From the NCBI GenBank assembly GCA_943736015.1, contig OX031070.1, positions 39,548,173 through 39,612,172 on the forward strand: a DNA stretch of 64,000 nt. The letters are read 5' to 3'. Shown here one piece after another: positions 18,922 to 28,886 of the stretch (position 1 is the first letter of the stretch; each line of letters starts with the position of its first letter). This DNA comes from Tridacna crocea. Lineage: Eukaryota; Mollusca; Bivalvia; Cardiida; Cardiidae. Both the position numbers and the translations under genes were made by a program. The notes under the pieces are model-generated. The model was not told the DNA's origin. It ran no database searches and saw only the letters and a list, made by a program, of their open reading frames with translations.

Positions 18922-19934
18922 TCAAATGAAACTTTGAAGCTGATAGAACGAAAAATAAAACACCAACGAGAGCGGGAAAAAAAATCATAATTGGAAAAAT
19001 GAAAATAATCTGTTCCTAGTATATAGCAAATGCTCTTGTTTAACATAGTTCCTAAACTAGTATCAGTCCATTAAATAGGGCATTTTCATAAAAACAAAAT
19101 CATCAAATAAAACTGCAAAACAATTAGTCTGTGTTCTCAATGTTCTGACGGTCTGTATTTCAGAAGAAAGGCAAATAACAACACATATTTCTATGAGTTT
19201 AATATAGTTGTGTACCTTGTTTATTATATTAGAATGACATAAATTGCAGGGCATGAATGCCAGGCTACAAAGTTCCGTATTGTTTGAAAATATATCTAGA
19301 TGGAAAACGTAAACATTTAAAAAGATCTCAACTTTTATTGAACTGGTCTACTTTTGGGACAGAAAATGTGGTAGTTACTTCACTGTATAATACAAGAATG
19401 AAATCAAAGCGTTTAGAACGCTGAAGCGGTATTTGTCAAGGAACCCATTGTGTGGATTTAATGATTTAGAAAAAAGGAGAAAAAATGTTTAAATAATGGC
19501 TTAAAAGTTAACCTTCTGCGCAAATGAATACATTTTCAGTTGAAGGGAGAATACTCATCAAAGTTTGGATTATTTGTGTATAGGAGTTCTCCCTTTGATA
19601 ATTAGGAAGAGTCAGGAGTAACATCCCTTGACAGTAGGATGCATGATGAATACAGCCATGTGAATAAATCGAATAAAATCAAATTTGTATCTGAAAACTA
19701 TGATTTTGAAATATCTTTAAGTGTTAACATTTTAAAATTCCCAAAAAAGTTTCCAAAAGTTTCTTCTTTTTTCATTATGTTTTTAAAAACCGTTCTTTTT
19801 CATCAGGGCCGTTAAAACCTAGGATTGTTTGGTCACATGAAAGGTTTGATTAAACGTCCGTTAGAAAAGAATCAAGTAGTCAATCGAACAACCACTCATT
19901 TCACTCTATGAGGTTCAAGGATGGAATTTTTCCT
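18922..19934. other. Unassigned 1-kb AT-rich stretch
   Basis: No supported exon. Several AATAAA-like motifs occur by composition. Confidence 0.3.
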
Positions 19935-19938
19935 TTAA

Positions 19939-20159
19939 TCCTTTCCCAAACAATCCCTGGTTTTTACGGGTCTGGAATAGTAGCCTTTTGAAAACATTAT
20001 GGGAAAAGGAGATAATGCTGGTAACCAGCATTTTCTCCTTTTCCCACAATGTTTTTTACCCTATCATAGACAGAAATCATCTTTTCAGCAAGAGTTAAAT
20101 TGTCATCTGCGAATGCTTTCAATTTGGTCTAGTCCAAAAGTTTGTCGTTTGAGAAAGGG
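19939..20159 (+). mobile_element. hp1 element, complete, TTAA both sides
   Basis: TTAA at 19935-19938 and 20160-20163. The first base of CCC is T. Hairpin at 19990-20056. Confidence 0.85.
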
Positions 20160-20163
20160 TTAA

Positions 20164-20655
20164 TACATAATATGTTTCTAATCTATGTGGCTAGGTATCG
20201 TCTTTGTACCTAAAAATTAACATCTCTTGGGCACCATTGGTCAGAACACATCAGGGTGTACTTTGTGTGCATGCATATGGAAACAATCAAATTTTTGACT
20301 CGATTCAAAGATTTTTGTTGGCAAGAACATTATTCTTGTCCGTTACGGTCATTACCGTCTACCCTGCAAATGAACCGGAAACTAATCAAGCAAGGTTCAC
20401 ATCTTAAGAGTCTCTAAACAAGTGTAGCTCGAGGCGATGCAAAATGGCTGCCAAATTGTCGATCAGCTGAGATATTTCCGCGTAGATGGATTTTTCGGTA
20501 ATTTGATATTCACACCGGTTTCAAATTAAGAAAGTACGAGAAGTAAATCTGACAAGTCTTCGTGTTTTGGCTGAACAGTTCAGTAATATATTTTCGATAA
20601 AAATAGAAAGAAGAACTATCATGCAGCCATTATCTTAAAATCGAAATCTGGGTCA
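20164..20655. other. Unassigned stretch
   Basis: Contains a plus-strand frame of 67 codons without recognisable features; not called as coding. Confidence 0.3.
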
Positions 20656-20790
20656 GAATTTACCAAGTGTTCTTAACAATACCTTTCATCTTATTCTCAA
20701 GATTTTTTTTAAATGTGAAAGTAACACTGCCTTTGATTGATTTAACTCAGTTTTAAGTGAAATATCTTCAGTTATGACGGAGATATAAAA
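20656..20790. mobile_element. F-element left-half fragment
   Basis: AGAATTTACCAAGTGTTCTT and GTGAAAGTAACACTGCC match the F left arm; the right arm is absent. Confidence 0.45.
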
Positions 20791-21209
20791 CGTCAAAGTT
20801 TTTATAAGATATTGATGCAGACGACGCCAGGGCTGAGACAAAATCTCGATTGTTTCTTTGACAGCAGCCCTGCTAAAATATGTGACATCAGGAAAAAATT
20901 CTAATCGTTTTAACTATGAGCTCATTTCCGCTCATAGATTTTCATACAACTCAAAAAGGGTATTTTTTCCACAATATATCTAAAAAAGTGTCAAAGTGTC
21001 TTCTACTTGGCATAAGATCAAATCTTCTTGAAATAAGAATGACCGCACAGTTCGATTGATCAACTGTCTCTATGCCATTTACAAGATACTTGTATTATTC
21101 CCATGGTCCAAAGAAATACCTTTTTGTTGCAAATGAAAATGCTTTCGTACAGAGGGAAGGGGAGGGTGGGCTGGGGGTGAAACTAGAAAGAAGTAGATAA
21201 ATACAACAG
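20791..21209. other. Unassigned stretch
   Basis: Nothing recognised. Confidence 0.3.
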
Positions 21210-21274
21210 CGGACGATGTAGATCAGGATCAGATTACACGTTCTGTGCAGTCTGATTTTGATGTACATCGTACG
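21210..21274. mobile_element. hp3 hairpin
   Basis: GGACGATGTAGATCAGGATC left arm and a diverged partner ending TACATCGTACG. The GACGATG/CATCGTA change is present on both arms. Confidence 0.6.
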
Positions 21275-21447
21275 CAAAAAGCTGTCGATATCGAAAATAT
21301 TGCAGCATTAGTGTCATTTCAGCACCACTGCCCAGACATTGTCGGTGACCCTCAGATCTATCTCGAGAGACTAGAGTGATTATTTCGCCGACCAAAAATA
21401 ACATCAGCAGCTGACCTGTTTGACATTTTTGTCCATCTCGTCCAGGT

Positions 21448-21650
21448 GATTGATTGTATAGTGTTTAACATTAGTTCAATATATCTGGGCGGCCAGTGCA
21501 CCTATTTATGCCTTCCTGGAGCTCCCTTAACCAGTACTCTGCGCACCACTGGCTGCTTTCCAACTTGCATTGCCGAAACAATGGTCAGAGGTGAGAGGGG
21601 AACGAATCCTCTCGCAATGACTATCATCAGTCCTAATCATCAGTCCTGTT
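21448..21650 (-). mobile_element. 5'-truncated SINE-G
   Basis: GTGTTTAACATTAG 3' end, GGCGGCCAGTGCACC body and GACTATCATCAGTCC. The tRNA head is missing. Confidence 0.7.
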
Positions 21651-21840
21651 TTCTATTCTTTCACAAGATCTTATGATTCGAGCAACATTTAAACTGTTGT
21701 CGGCAAAAGCTTTCAATTAGAACAAATCCAAAGTTTTCGTTGTTTAGTAAAGAGTTAAATATGACTAAAAAATGAAATCTCTTTCGGAAATGTAAAAAAC
21801 ATTGCGAGAAAAAGAGAAAATGCTGGTACTAGCATTCCCT
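21651..21840 (+). mobile_element. Two hp1 fragments
   Basis: 21651-21754 is an hp1 right end finishing AAAGAG before TTAA (21755-21758). 21797-21840 is a shortened hairpin (AAATGCTGGTACTAGCATT). Confidence 0.55.
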
Positions 21841-22024
21841 GATGGCTGCAAGACTGCACAAATTACGAAGGACAGAAAGTCCACTTCATTTTTTGAAGGT
21901 CTTCAGAGCAACTAGTGAAGACAGTCTGGTCTTATATGAGGACAAATCCCTTGTGTTTTTCTATCCCCTTTTTCATATTTTAAGGCATTTCATCTGTTTA
22001 CACAGCTGAGCCACTCTACTGAAT

Positions 22025-22496
22025 TCACACAAAAAAGGGGACCTTCTGGGAACTGCGAAAAATGTTAACCCTGGTCAGACTGCGCAGATCGCGCAGGCTG
22101 ACCAGGGTCGACACTTTTCGCCAATACATTTCCTGTATGAAAAGTGGTCATTCTACCTTGTTATACAATCATTTTTGAACAGTCAACTTCACTCTTTACC
22201 ACAAAATCCTGCATTTTGATACCCCTGAGAAAGAAACCTTTTGAAAACATTGTGGGAAAAGGAGAAAATGCTGGTAACCAGCATTTTCTCCTTTTCCCAC
22301 AATGTTTTCTCCCCTATCAAAGAAAAATTGAACCATTTGAGCCGCGCTGAAACTTTCGACTGCAAATACTTTCATTATGGACAAGGCTAAAATTTTGTCG
22401 TTGGGTAAAGGGTTAAATAGACCTGTACTGTCGTTGATCTGTTTTCATCTAATTGATGTACGGAATTCCTAGATTGTCCCTTTTCGTGTGACGGGT
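22025..22496. mobile_element. D2 element interrupted by hp1
   Basis: Inverted ends ACACAAAAAAGGGGACC and its counterpart ending CTTTTCGTGTGAC. Core at 22064-22122 (CCCTGGTCAGACTGCGC paired with GCGCAGGCTGACCAGGG). hp1 sits at 22193-22412. Confidence 0.75.
22193..22412 (+). mobile_element. hp1 element inside D2
   Basis: Right end AAAGGG before TTAA (22413-22416); the left 4-mer reads TTCA. Hairpin at 22243-22309, perfectly paired around one loop base. Confidence 0.85.
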
Positions 22497-22509
22497 CACA
22501 TATCTTTAA

Positions 22510-23037
22510 AGGTGGGTATTTATAAGTTTTACATCTCACCAAATTAAAAAATATATCACTGAAATTTATAAGAAAAAATAATACAAATCATCAATAATTA
22601 AGACTCATAAAATTACAACAAAAATGATGGTGTTCCCTTAAAAGGCTACGTAGCCTCTTAAAGTATTTTTAGATTTCGCGCCAAAAATCAATAAAGCATT
22701 GTGGGAATGTCAAGTGACTGGCACGTGACTAATAACACCTAAATTCCATTACATAACAAACATGTAATAATTATTTTCCATAATGTCTTCTTCGGACGCT
22801 ATGTTTGAAACTTCGTCTGTGTATTCCTGTAAGTAAATGAAAGAATTAATCATCTAAAAATAGAACGTGTCTTCCGTTGGTGTCCACCTAGGCCGTAGTA
22901 AGTCTCTAATTTCTGGTGTTATCGGATGGTTTTCGACTACTGGGGTTTTATGAACGCAAATTAAAAGTCTTTGGGAGTATAAGGATAATTTTTTGCATTT
23001 TTGTAACATTTTCGTCCCAAAATCTGAAGGGCCACCT
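22510..23037 (-). mobile_element. M element, complete, TTAA both sides
   Basis: TTAA at 22506-22509 and 23038-23041. Ends AGGTGGGTATTT and GGGCCACCT. The right TTAA is shared with the adjoining N element. Confidence 0.85.
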
Positions 23038-23041
23038 TTAA

Positions 23042-23407
23042 GGTAGTGGACCCGTAATAGGCCTAGTGCAGCATGGGATAAAATTTCTTGACAGATAATA
23101 AATACAGAATTGTACAGATATAATACTTTTGCACATTATCAACCGACCAGAAATTACTTTGATGTCTATCTTGAAATTATATGTTAATACTTTTGTTAGT
23201 TGCCAGAAAAGGGAGGTAGTTATCATATCCATTTGTAATGAAAATACAGTGGATTTAGATTTATAAATGATAATTCTAGGAAGGACAAAAAGGAAAAAGT
23301 GGGTCGGTGAAAGTAGTACAATTATACTCATTTTTAATCTTAGCAAATTTTCTAGGATAATAATTATTATAGAGGAAATAGCTGTTTTCTATTACGGGTC
23401 GACTACG
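23042..23407 (+). mobile_element. N element, complete, TTAA both sides
   Basis: Begins GGTAGTGGACCCGTAATA directly after the TTAA that closes M and ends CGGGTCGACTACG before TTAA (23408-23411). 366 bp. Confidence 0.85.
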
Positions 23408-23411
23408 TTAA

Positions 23412-23570
23412 GTTAAGTGCCTTTTGAAAACATTGTGGAAAAAGGAGAAAATGCTGGTAACCAGCATTTTCTCCTTTTCCCACAATGTTTTCTACCCTCC
23501 TAGAAACAAATTTCAATTTTTTAGTAACGTTTAATTTGTTTGTATTAATTTGTATTACAGGTCGACTACG
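23412..23570 (+). mobile_element. hp1 copy lacking its left flank
   Basis: Hairpin at 23426-23492 follows the N end almost directly. Near 23555-23570 a second copy of the N terminus (CAGGTCGACTACG) appears, so N end plus hp1 have been partly duplicated. Confidence 0.65.
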
Positions 23571-23574
23571 TTAA

Positions 23575-23896
23575 CTCTTTACCACAGAATCCCTGGTTTT
23601 TACTACCCTGGGGTAGAAGCCTTTTGAAAACATTGTGGAAAAAGGAGAAAATGCTGGTAACCAGCATTTTCTCCTTTTCCCACGATGTTTTCTACCCTGC
23701 TAGAAACAAATTTCAAATTTTTAGTAACGTTTAATTTGTCGTCTGACACACACACACACACACACACAAAAAACCCACTCCAGAGTTAAATCACGTAACA
23801 CAGACGGTTGAAGTGATATTTTTAGTAACGTTTAATTTGTCGTCTGCAAATGCTTTCAATTCGGACAAGTCTATAATATTGTCGTTTGGTAATGAG
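23575..23896 (+). mobile_element. hp1 element expanded by an internal duplication and (CA)n
   Basis: TTAA at 23571-23574 and 23897-23900. Hairpin at 23626-23692. A (CA)n run at 23743-23767 and a ~100-bp duplication of AGTAACGTTTAATTTGTCG enlarge the right flank. Confidence 0.75.
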
Positions 23897-24093
23897 TTAA
23901 GGGTTGCTACACGGAACCGAAAAAAAAAAAGCACAATAAAAAAACCCACTCCAGAGTTAAATCACGTAACACAGACGGTTGAAGTGATATACTTACAACA
24001 TCTACCTGCCATCACTCAAAAATCTTACAAACACTCGCTACCCTTGCCAGGATTTTTTTTTGCCCCGTCTATTAGCCTTTATCCGTCTGTTAT

Positions 24094-24551
24094 TCTTTAC
24101 CAGACGACAATGTTGTAGACTTATCCAAATTAAAAGCATTTGCAGACGACAATGTTGTAGGATTAACCGAATCGAAAGCACTTGCAGACGACAAAAATGT
24201 AGACTGATCCAAACTGAAAGCATTTACAGACGACAAGGTTGTAGAATTAAACAAACTGAAAGCATTTGTAGGCGACAAAATTGTAGACTAATCCAAACTG
24301 AAAGCATTTACAGACGAGAAAGTTGAAGAATTAAACAAATTGAAAGCATTTGCAGACCACAAAATTGTACACTGATCCAAATTGAAAGCATTTGCAGACA
24401 ACAAAATAGCTGTAGCTCAATTCCTATCTATGATAGAGTTGGAAACATTGTGGGAAAAGGAGAAAATGCTGGTTTCTAGCATTTTCCCTTTTTTCCAAAA
24501 TATTTTTAAAAGAATTCTTATTCATGATCTATAGAACTCAGAATTGCGGAG
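24094..24551 (-). mobile_element. hp1 element with seven-fold 42-bp array
   Basis: hp1 left terminus CTTTACCAGACGAC, then seven 42-bp units (24102-24395) built from the AGACGACAA...AAGCATTTGC segment that ordinary copies carry once. Hairpin begins at 24442 with a damaged right arm. Ends GAG before TTAA (24552-24555). Confidence 0.85.
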
Positions 24552-24565
24552 TTAAATCTTTATAA

Positions 24566-24657
24566 CGTTACCAGACGTCAAAATTCCAGACTAATCCATT
24601 TTGAAAGCACTTGCAGACGACAAATAAAATATGACGCAAAACACTGAGATTTGTCTT
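24566..24657 (-). mobile_element. hp1 left-end fragment
   Basis: GTTACCAGACGTC, GCACTTGCAGACGAC and an AATATGACGC segment; no hairpin. Confidence 0.6.
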
Positions 24658-24661
24658 TTAA

Positions 24662-24888
24662 CCTTTTACCACACAATGCCGACTTTTAACGACACTGAGG
24701 AAGAGGCCTGTTAAAAAAAAAACTTTGTGGGAAAAGGAGAAAATGCTGGTCACCAGCATTTTCTCCTTTTCCCACAAAGTTTTTCTACTCTATCAAAGAA
24801 AAATTGCATCATTTGAGCCAATGTGAAATGTTCGTCTGCAACTACTTTCGAGTTGGATAGGTCTAAAATTCTATTGTGTGGTAAAGGG
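24662..24888 (+). mobile_element. hp1 element with CTTTG/CAAAG arm pair, TTAA both sides
   Basis: TTAA at 24658-24661 and 24889-24892. Hairpin at about 24718-24784: the usual CATTG/CAATG is CTTTG/CAAAG on both arms, and the loop base is C. Confidence 0.9.
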
Positions 24889-24907
24889 TTAAAGACAAAC
24901 GACATTA

Positions 24908-25008
24908 ATCCCATTGCCACACAATACCGACTTTTGCGTTAAAGGGAGTAGAAAAGGTAAAAAAAGAATGCTGGTTACCAGCATTTTCTCTTTTTTACCA
25001 GCGTTGTG
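24908..25008 (+). mobile_element. Internally deleted hp1
   Basis: Starts TCCCATTGCCACAC after TTAA; a shortened stem with loop GCTGGTTACCAGC; runs into the next element's TTAA. Confidence 0.6.
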
Positions 25009-25012
25009 TTAA

Positions 25013-25244
25013 CGTTCTACCAAAACGACAGAATTTTAGACTTGTCCAAATTGAAAGCATTTGCAGACGACAAAATAAAGATAAATCAAAAATTGAAATT
25101 TGACTGCGGAAGAGTAGAAAACGCTGTAGGGGAAAAGAAGAAATTGCTGGTAAACAGCATTTACTCCCCTTTTTTCCCGCGGTGGTGTTGTCAAAAGGGT
25201 TTCTTACTAAGGGTCGTTAAAACCAGGGATTGTTTGGTATTGGG
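25013..25244 (-). mobile_element. hp1 element abutting N through one TTAA
   Basis: TTAA at 25009-25012 and 25245-25248; the right TTAA also opens the N element at 25249. Diverged hairpin at 25117-25192. Confidence 0.75.
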
Positions 25245-25248
25245 TTAA

Positions 25249-25609
25249 CGTAGTGGACCCGTTATAGAAAACAGCTATTTCCACTATAAAATATTATTCT
25301 ACAAAATTTGCTAAGATCAAAAATGAGTATTATTGTATTAATTTCACCGAGCTACTTTTTCCTTTTTGTCCTTCCTAGAACTATCATTTATAAATCTAAA
25401 ACCAATATATTCTCATTACAAAGCGATATGAGAATTACCTCCCTTTTGCGAAAACTTACAAAAGTATCAACAAATAATTGAAAGACAGACATCAAAGGAA
25501 ATTCTGGTCGGTTAAAAATGTGCAAAAGTATTATATCTGTACAAATCCGCCTTTCAACTGTCAAGAAATTTATGCCATGCTGCTCTAGAAGTACTACGGG
25601 TCCGCTACC
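25249..25609 (-). mobile_element. N element, complete, TTAA both sides
   Basis: CGTAGTGGACCCGTTATAG left end and GGGTCCGCTACCT right end. TTAA at 25245-25248 and 25610-25613. 361 bp. Confidence 0.85.
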
Positions 25610-25789
25610 TTAAAGGCATTCTTTCTCATGGTTGTTAATAAACGGGATTATAAAGTATAGGGTTAGATATAATGTTTCTAGTTTTTTTTTGCCTTTTCTT
25701 TTCAACAAGGTCTAGATAAGGTACATTCTTATCTACAAGCCATCCATTATCATCCAATGATCTGAATTTAATTCTTCCCCTGCCAAACA

Positions 25790-25922
25790 TTTGGGCTATG
25801 ATAATATTCCCTGTGAAAAGGCGGCTTAATGGGTTTGCAAAAAGTTTCGACCCAGGTCAGCCTGCGCATTACGCGCAGGCTGACCTGGGCCGAAACTTTT
25901 TGCTATCGGTCAATTCTTTCGA
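25790..25922. mobile_element. D element, left part with perfect core
   Basis: CCCTGTGAAAAGGCGGCTTAA end and hairpin at 25837-25903 (CGACCCAGGTCAGCCTGCGC and partner). Confidence 0.7.
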
Positions 25923-26289
25923 TGCCAAACATATGGGACATGTTCTTTTAATAGGCGGTTTAGAGAATCTGCAAAAAGTATCGACCCAGATCAGTCTGCA
26001 GTTACGGGAGCCCACTCCTTCGTGCATAGCTTCGTTCCGATTGAAATACAATACCTGACAACTGCGTCAGAGAGATATCTCATTGGCTCAGTGGTTAATG
26101 GTATTGGTCTTTTAATCCTTGTGGTCCCTTCAAGGGTTCAAAAGGCTTTGAGTCCTTAATAAATGATGACTTTAAGAGAGGGTATGTCACGGGAGACCAC
26201 TCCTTCATGCCTGGCTTCGTCCCGATTTAAATACAATACCTGACAACTGTGCCAGAGAGATATCTCTTTGGGTCAGTGGTTATGGTATT

Positions 26290-26670
26290 TAAGAAATAAT
26301 CTTCTTTCTATCGTATATCGTTCAATAAACCACAGTTGTGAGTTATGCGGCGCAATAAATAATCCACGAGGGCGATAGCCCGAGTGGGTTATTTATTGCG
26401 CCGCATAACTCACAACGTGGTTTATTGAACGATATACCACGATAGAAAGAAGATTATTTCGATTCTAACATGGCCAATTCTTAGTGAAATGAAAACAAGT
26501 TCAAACTTAGAGTAAAAACGCGGATGAAGATTATGTTCCATTGAATAACTCACTCATTGAATGACGTCACTCGATATAGGATGACGTCACTCTAAATGGA
26601 TTGTCGCAGAATTTACCACGTTTTCCTTGCACTGTGTTTATAGAGCCAAAGTCACGTGTCATGTTAGAAT
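26290..26670. mobile_element. S element: 168-bp hairpin plus tail, inserted in a J unit
   Basis: 26293-26460 is a near-perfect inverted repeat with ~75-bp arms (GAAATAATCTTCTTTCTATC outward, CCACGAGGGCGATAGCCCG at the tip). A second module has inverted ends ATTCTAACATG (26462) and CATGTTAGAAT (26660). Comparison with intact J units places the whole insert between GGTATT and GG. Confidence 0.8.
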
Positions 26671-27509
26671 GGTTTTTTAATCCTTGTAAAACGAGGATAT
26701 TTGTCCCTTCAATGGTTCAAATCCCGCCAGACGCGGTTTGTATTTGAGCTAAGCATTTATTTGTTTCTTTGTTACGGACTTCATTCGTAAGATGAGGACG
26801 CGTCCGGGATTGACCACTGAGCCATTAATCCCGTTTGTTGTCCAAAACCGAACCTTCTACTTAAGGCTTTGAGTCCTCAATAAATGGTAACTTTAAGAGG
26901 GGGTGTGTTACGGGAGACCACTCCTTCGTGCATAGCTTCATCCCGATTTGAATACAATACATGACAACAGCGTCAGAGAGATATCTCTTTGGCTCAGTGG
27001 TTATGGTATTGATCTTTTAATCCTTGTTAAACGAGGTTATTTGTCTCCTCGAGGATTCAAATCCCGCCAGATGCGGTTTGTATTTAAACTATACATTTAT
27101 TTGTTTCTTTGTTACGGACTTCGTTCGTAAGATGGAGACTCGTCCGGGATTGGCCACTGAGCCATTAATCCCATTTGTTGTCCAAAACCGAATTTTCTAC
27201 ATAAGGCTTTGAGTCCTCAATAAATGACGACTTTAAGAGGGGGTATGTTACGGGAGACCACTCCTTCATGCCTGGCTTCATCCCGATTTAAATACAATAC
27301 CTGACAACTGTGTCAGAGAGATAATCTCTTTGGCTCAGTGGTTATGGTACTGGTCTTTTAATCCTTGTTAAACGAGGATATATGTCCCTTCGAGGGTTCA
27401 AATCCCGCCAGATGCGGTTTGTATTTGAGCTTTGCATTTATTTGTTTCTTTGTTACGGACTTCGTTCGTAAAATGGAGACTCGTCCGGGATTGGCCACTG
27501 GGCCATTAA

Positions 27510-27727
27510 CCCTTTACCAAACAATCCCTAGTTTTTACGACCCTGAAATGGAGACTTTTTGAAAACATTGTGGGAAAAGGAGAAAATGCTGGTAACCAGC
27601 ATTTTCTCCTTTTCCCACAATGCTTTCTTCACTGCTGAAAACAAATTTCAATTTTTGAGTTACGTTTATGTCGTTTGCAAGTGCTTTCAATTCAGACCAG
27701 TCTAAAATTTTGTCGTTTGGTAAAGGG
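27510..27727 (+). mobile_element. hp1 element in J unit with preserved empty sites
   Basis: The filled site reads GGCCATTAA-CCCTTT...AAAGGG-TTAATCCC (TTAA at 27506-27509 and 27728-27731). Sibling J units read GCCATTAATCCC without the element (TTAA at 26825-26828 and 27165-27168). Hairpin begins near 27560. Confidence 0.95.
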
Positions 27728-28199
27728 TTAATCCCATTTGTTGTCCAAAACCGAACTATCTACATAAGGCTTTGAGTCCTTAATAAATGATGACTTTATG
27801 AGAGGGTATGTCACGGGAGACCACTCCTTCATGCATAGCTTCGTCCCGATTTAAATACAATACCTGACAACTGCGTCAGAGAGATATCTCTTTGACTCAG
27901 TATTGTATAGTATTGGTCTTTCAATCCTCGAAAAACGAGGACATTTGTCTCTTCGAGGATTCAAATCCCGCCAGATGCAGTTTGTATTTGAGAGATGCAT
28001 TTATGTTGTTTCCTTGTAACGGATTTTCTTCGTAAGACTGCGCAATCCGCGCAGGCTGACCTGGGTTGATATTTTTTGCTATTGGTCAGTTTTCTGCATG
28101 TCCAAGGGACCGGTTTACCTCATGATTGAATCAGTTGTAGACAAATAACGGATTTTGTGGATCCATAATTATGTGATGACTTGCACGGAAATGCATTCA

Positions 28200-28418
28200 C
28201 CCTATACCAAACAATTCCTGGTTTTTGAGGAAGAAGCCTTCTGAAAACATCGTGGGAAAAGGAGAAAATGCTGGTAACCAGCATTTTCTCCTTTTCCCAC
28301 GATGTTTTCTTCCACTCTTCTATAGTCAAGTTTCAAGTTTTTTTTTTGTCATGTTTATTTTGTAGTCTGCGTATGCTTTCAATTTGGACAAGTCTTAAAT
28401 TCTATCGTTTGGTAAAGA
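28200..28418 (+). mobile_element. hp1 element with CATCG/CGATG arm pair
   Basis: Starts CCCTATACCAAAC after TTCA, inside the D right end. Hairpin at 28243-28309 with the CATCG/CGATG pair conserved on both arms. The right terminus has decayed to AAAGAT. Confidence 0.8.
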
Positions 28419-28467
28419 TTTGGACCCTCTTTTTATCAGAGCATTGCTTTGTTATTGAATTATTAGT

Positions 28468-28636
28468 GAATGGATGGTGTTTAAACGTCATTTTCAACAT
28501 TATTTGTTATATCGCTGCGGCCAGTGCACCCGGAGTCTCTTTTACTAGCACTCCACACAATTTTCTCCCCAAGCACTGGCTACTTTCCCACTTAACCATC
28601 ATCGAAACAATGGTCAGCGGTTGGTGAGGAATGAAT
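28468..28636 (-). mobile_element. 5'-truncated SINE-G
   Basis: GGTGTTTAAACGTC end, GCGGCCAGTGCACC and CACTGGCTACTTTCCC body, ending GAGGAATGAATG. Confidence 0.7.
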
Positions 28637-28649
28637 GTAATGAATATTT

Positions 28650-28880
28650 AGTGAATTGATGGTCATTTTCAACATTATTTCAGTTACATCACAGCGACAG
28701 CTCATATTTTCATGTATGTCCCAGGTTTCACAAGTAACAGGCTGGAGCTCTGAGGTGTCTTGCCTAAGGACACTCTCACTAAAAATAAAACCCAGTGCTT
28801 CTAGTTAGGTTCGGACCCAAGACCCCAGTTTACCCAGGTTACGAGTCCAACACAATGTTTCCAAGCCACATAGGATCCCG
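28650..28880 (-). mobile_element. SINE-I
   Basis: The right end is a minus-strand tRNA-like head (ATCCTATGTGGCTTGG ... GGGTCCGAACC). The body includes AGCTCTGAGGTGTCTTGCC. A related body fragment lies at 42780-42990. Confidence 0.65.
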
Positions 28881-28886
28881 CATTGC

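Larger units (their letters stand above)
26003..28035 (+). repeat. J array: tandem 340-bp units with a tRNA-like segment
   Basis: The marker ACGGGAG occurs at 26003, 26189, 26910, 27250 and 27813. After removing the S (381 bp) and hp1 (222 bp with duplication) insertions, the last three intervals are 339-341 bp; the first unit is shortened. Each full unit contains TTTGGCTCAGTGGTTATGG (A-box-like), GGTCTTTTAATCC (resembling a Lys-UUU anticodon loop) and GGTTCAAATCCCGCC (B-box-like). This suggests a SINE or tRNA-derived sequence amplified head to tail. Whether units are transcribed is unknown. Confidence 0.85.
25940..28195. mobile_element. D element split at its palindrome centre by the J array
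   Basis: The left half ends CGACCCAGATCAGTCTGCA at 26002. The right half resumes GACTGCGCAATCCGCGCAGG at about 28036 and continues through the D right arm to ATTATGTGATGACTTGC. The 2-kb J array lies between. Confidence 0.65.

Noticed and set aside
21290..21420. Exon-like patch on either strand
   Set aside because: Short protein-like translations exist on both strands, but neither has a consistent acceptor, donor and phase.
24102..24395. CRISPR-like array
   Set aside because: The 42-bp units are contiguous diverged tandem repeats without unique spacers, in a eukaryotic transposon.
26980..27090. A functional tRNA-Lys gene in the J array
   Set aside because: A- and B-box-like sequences and a CTTTTAA loop are present, but extra bases between the anticodon and T arms and poor acceptor-stem pairing argue against a working tRNA.
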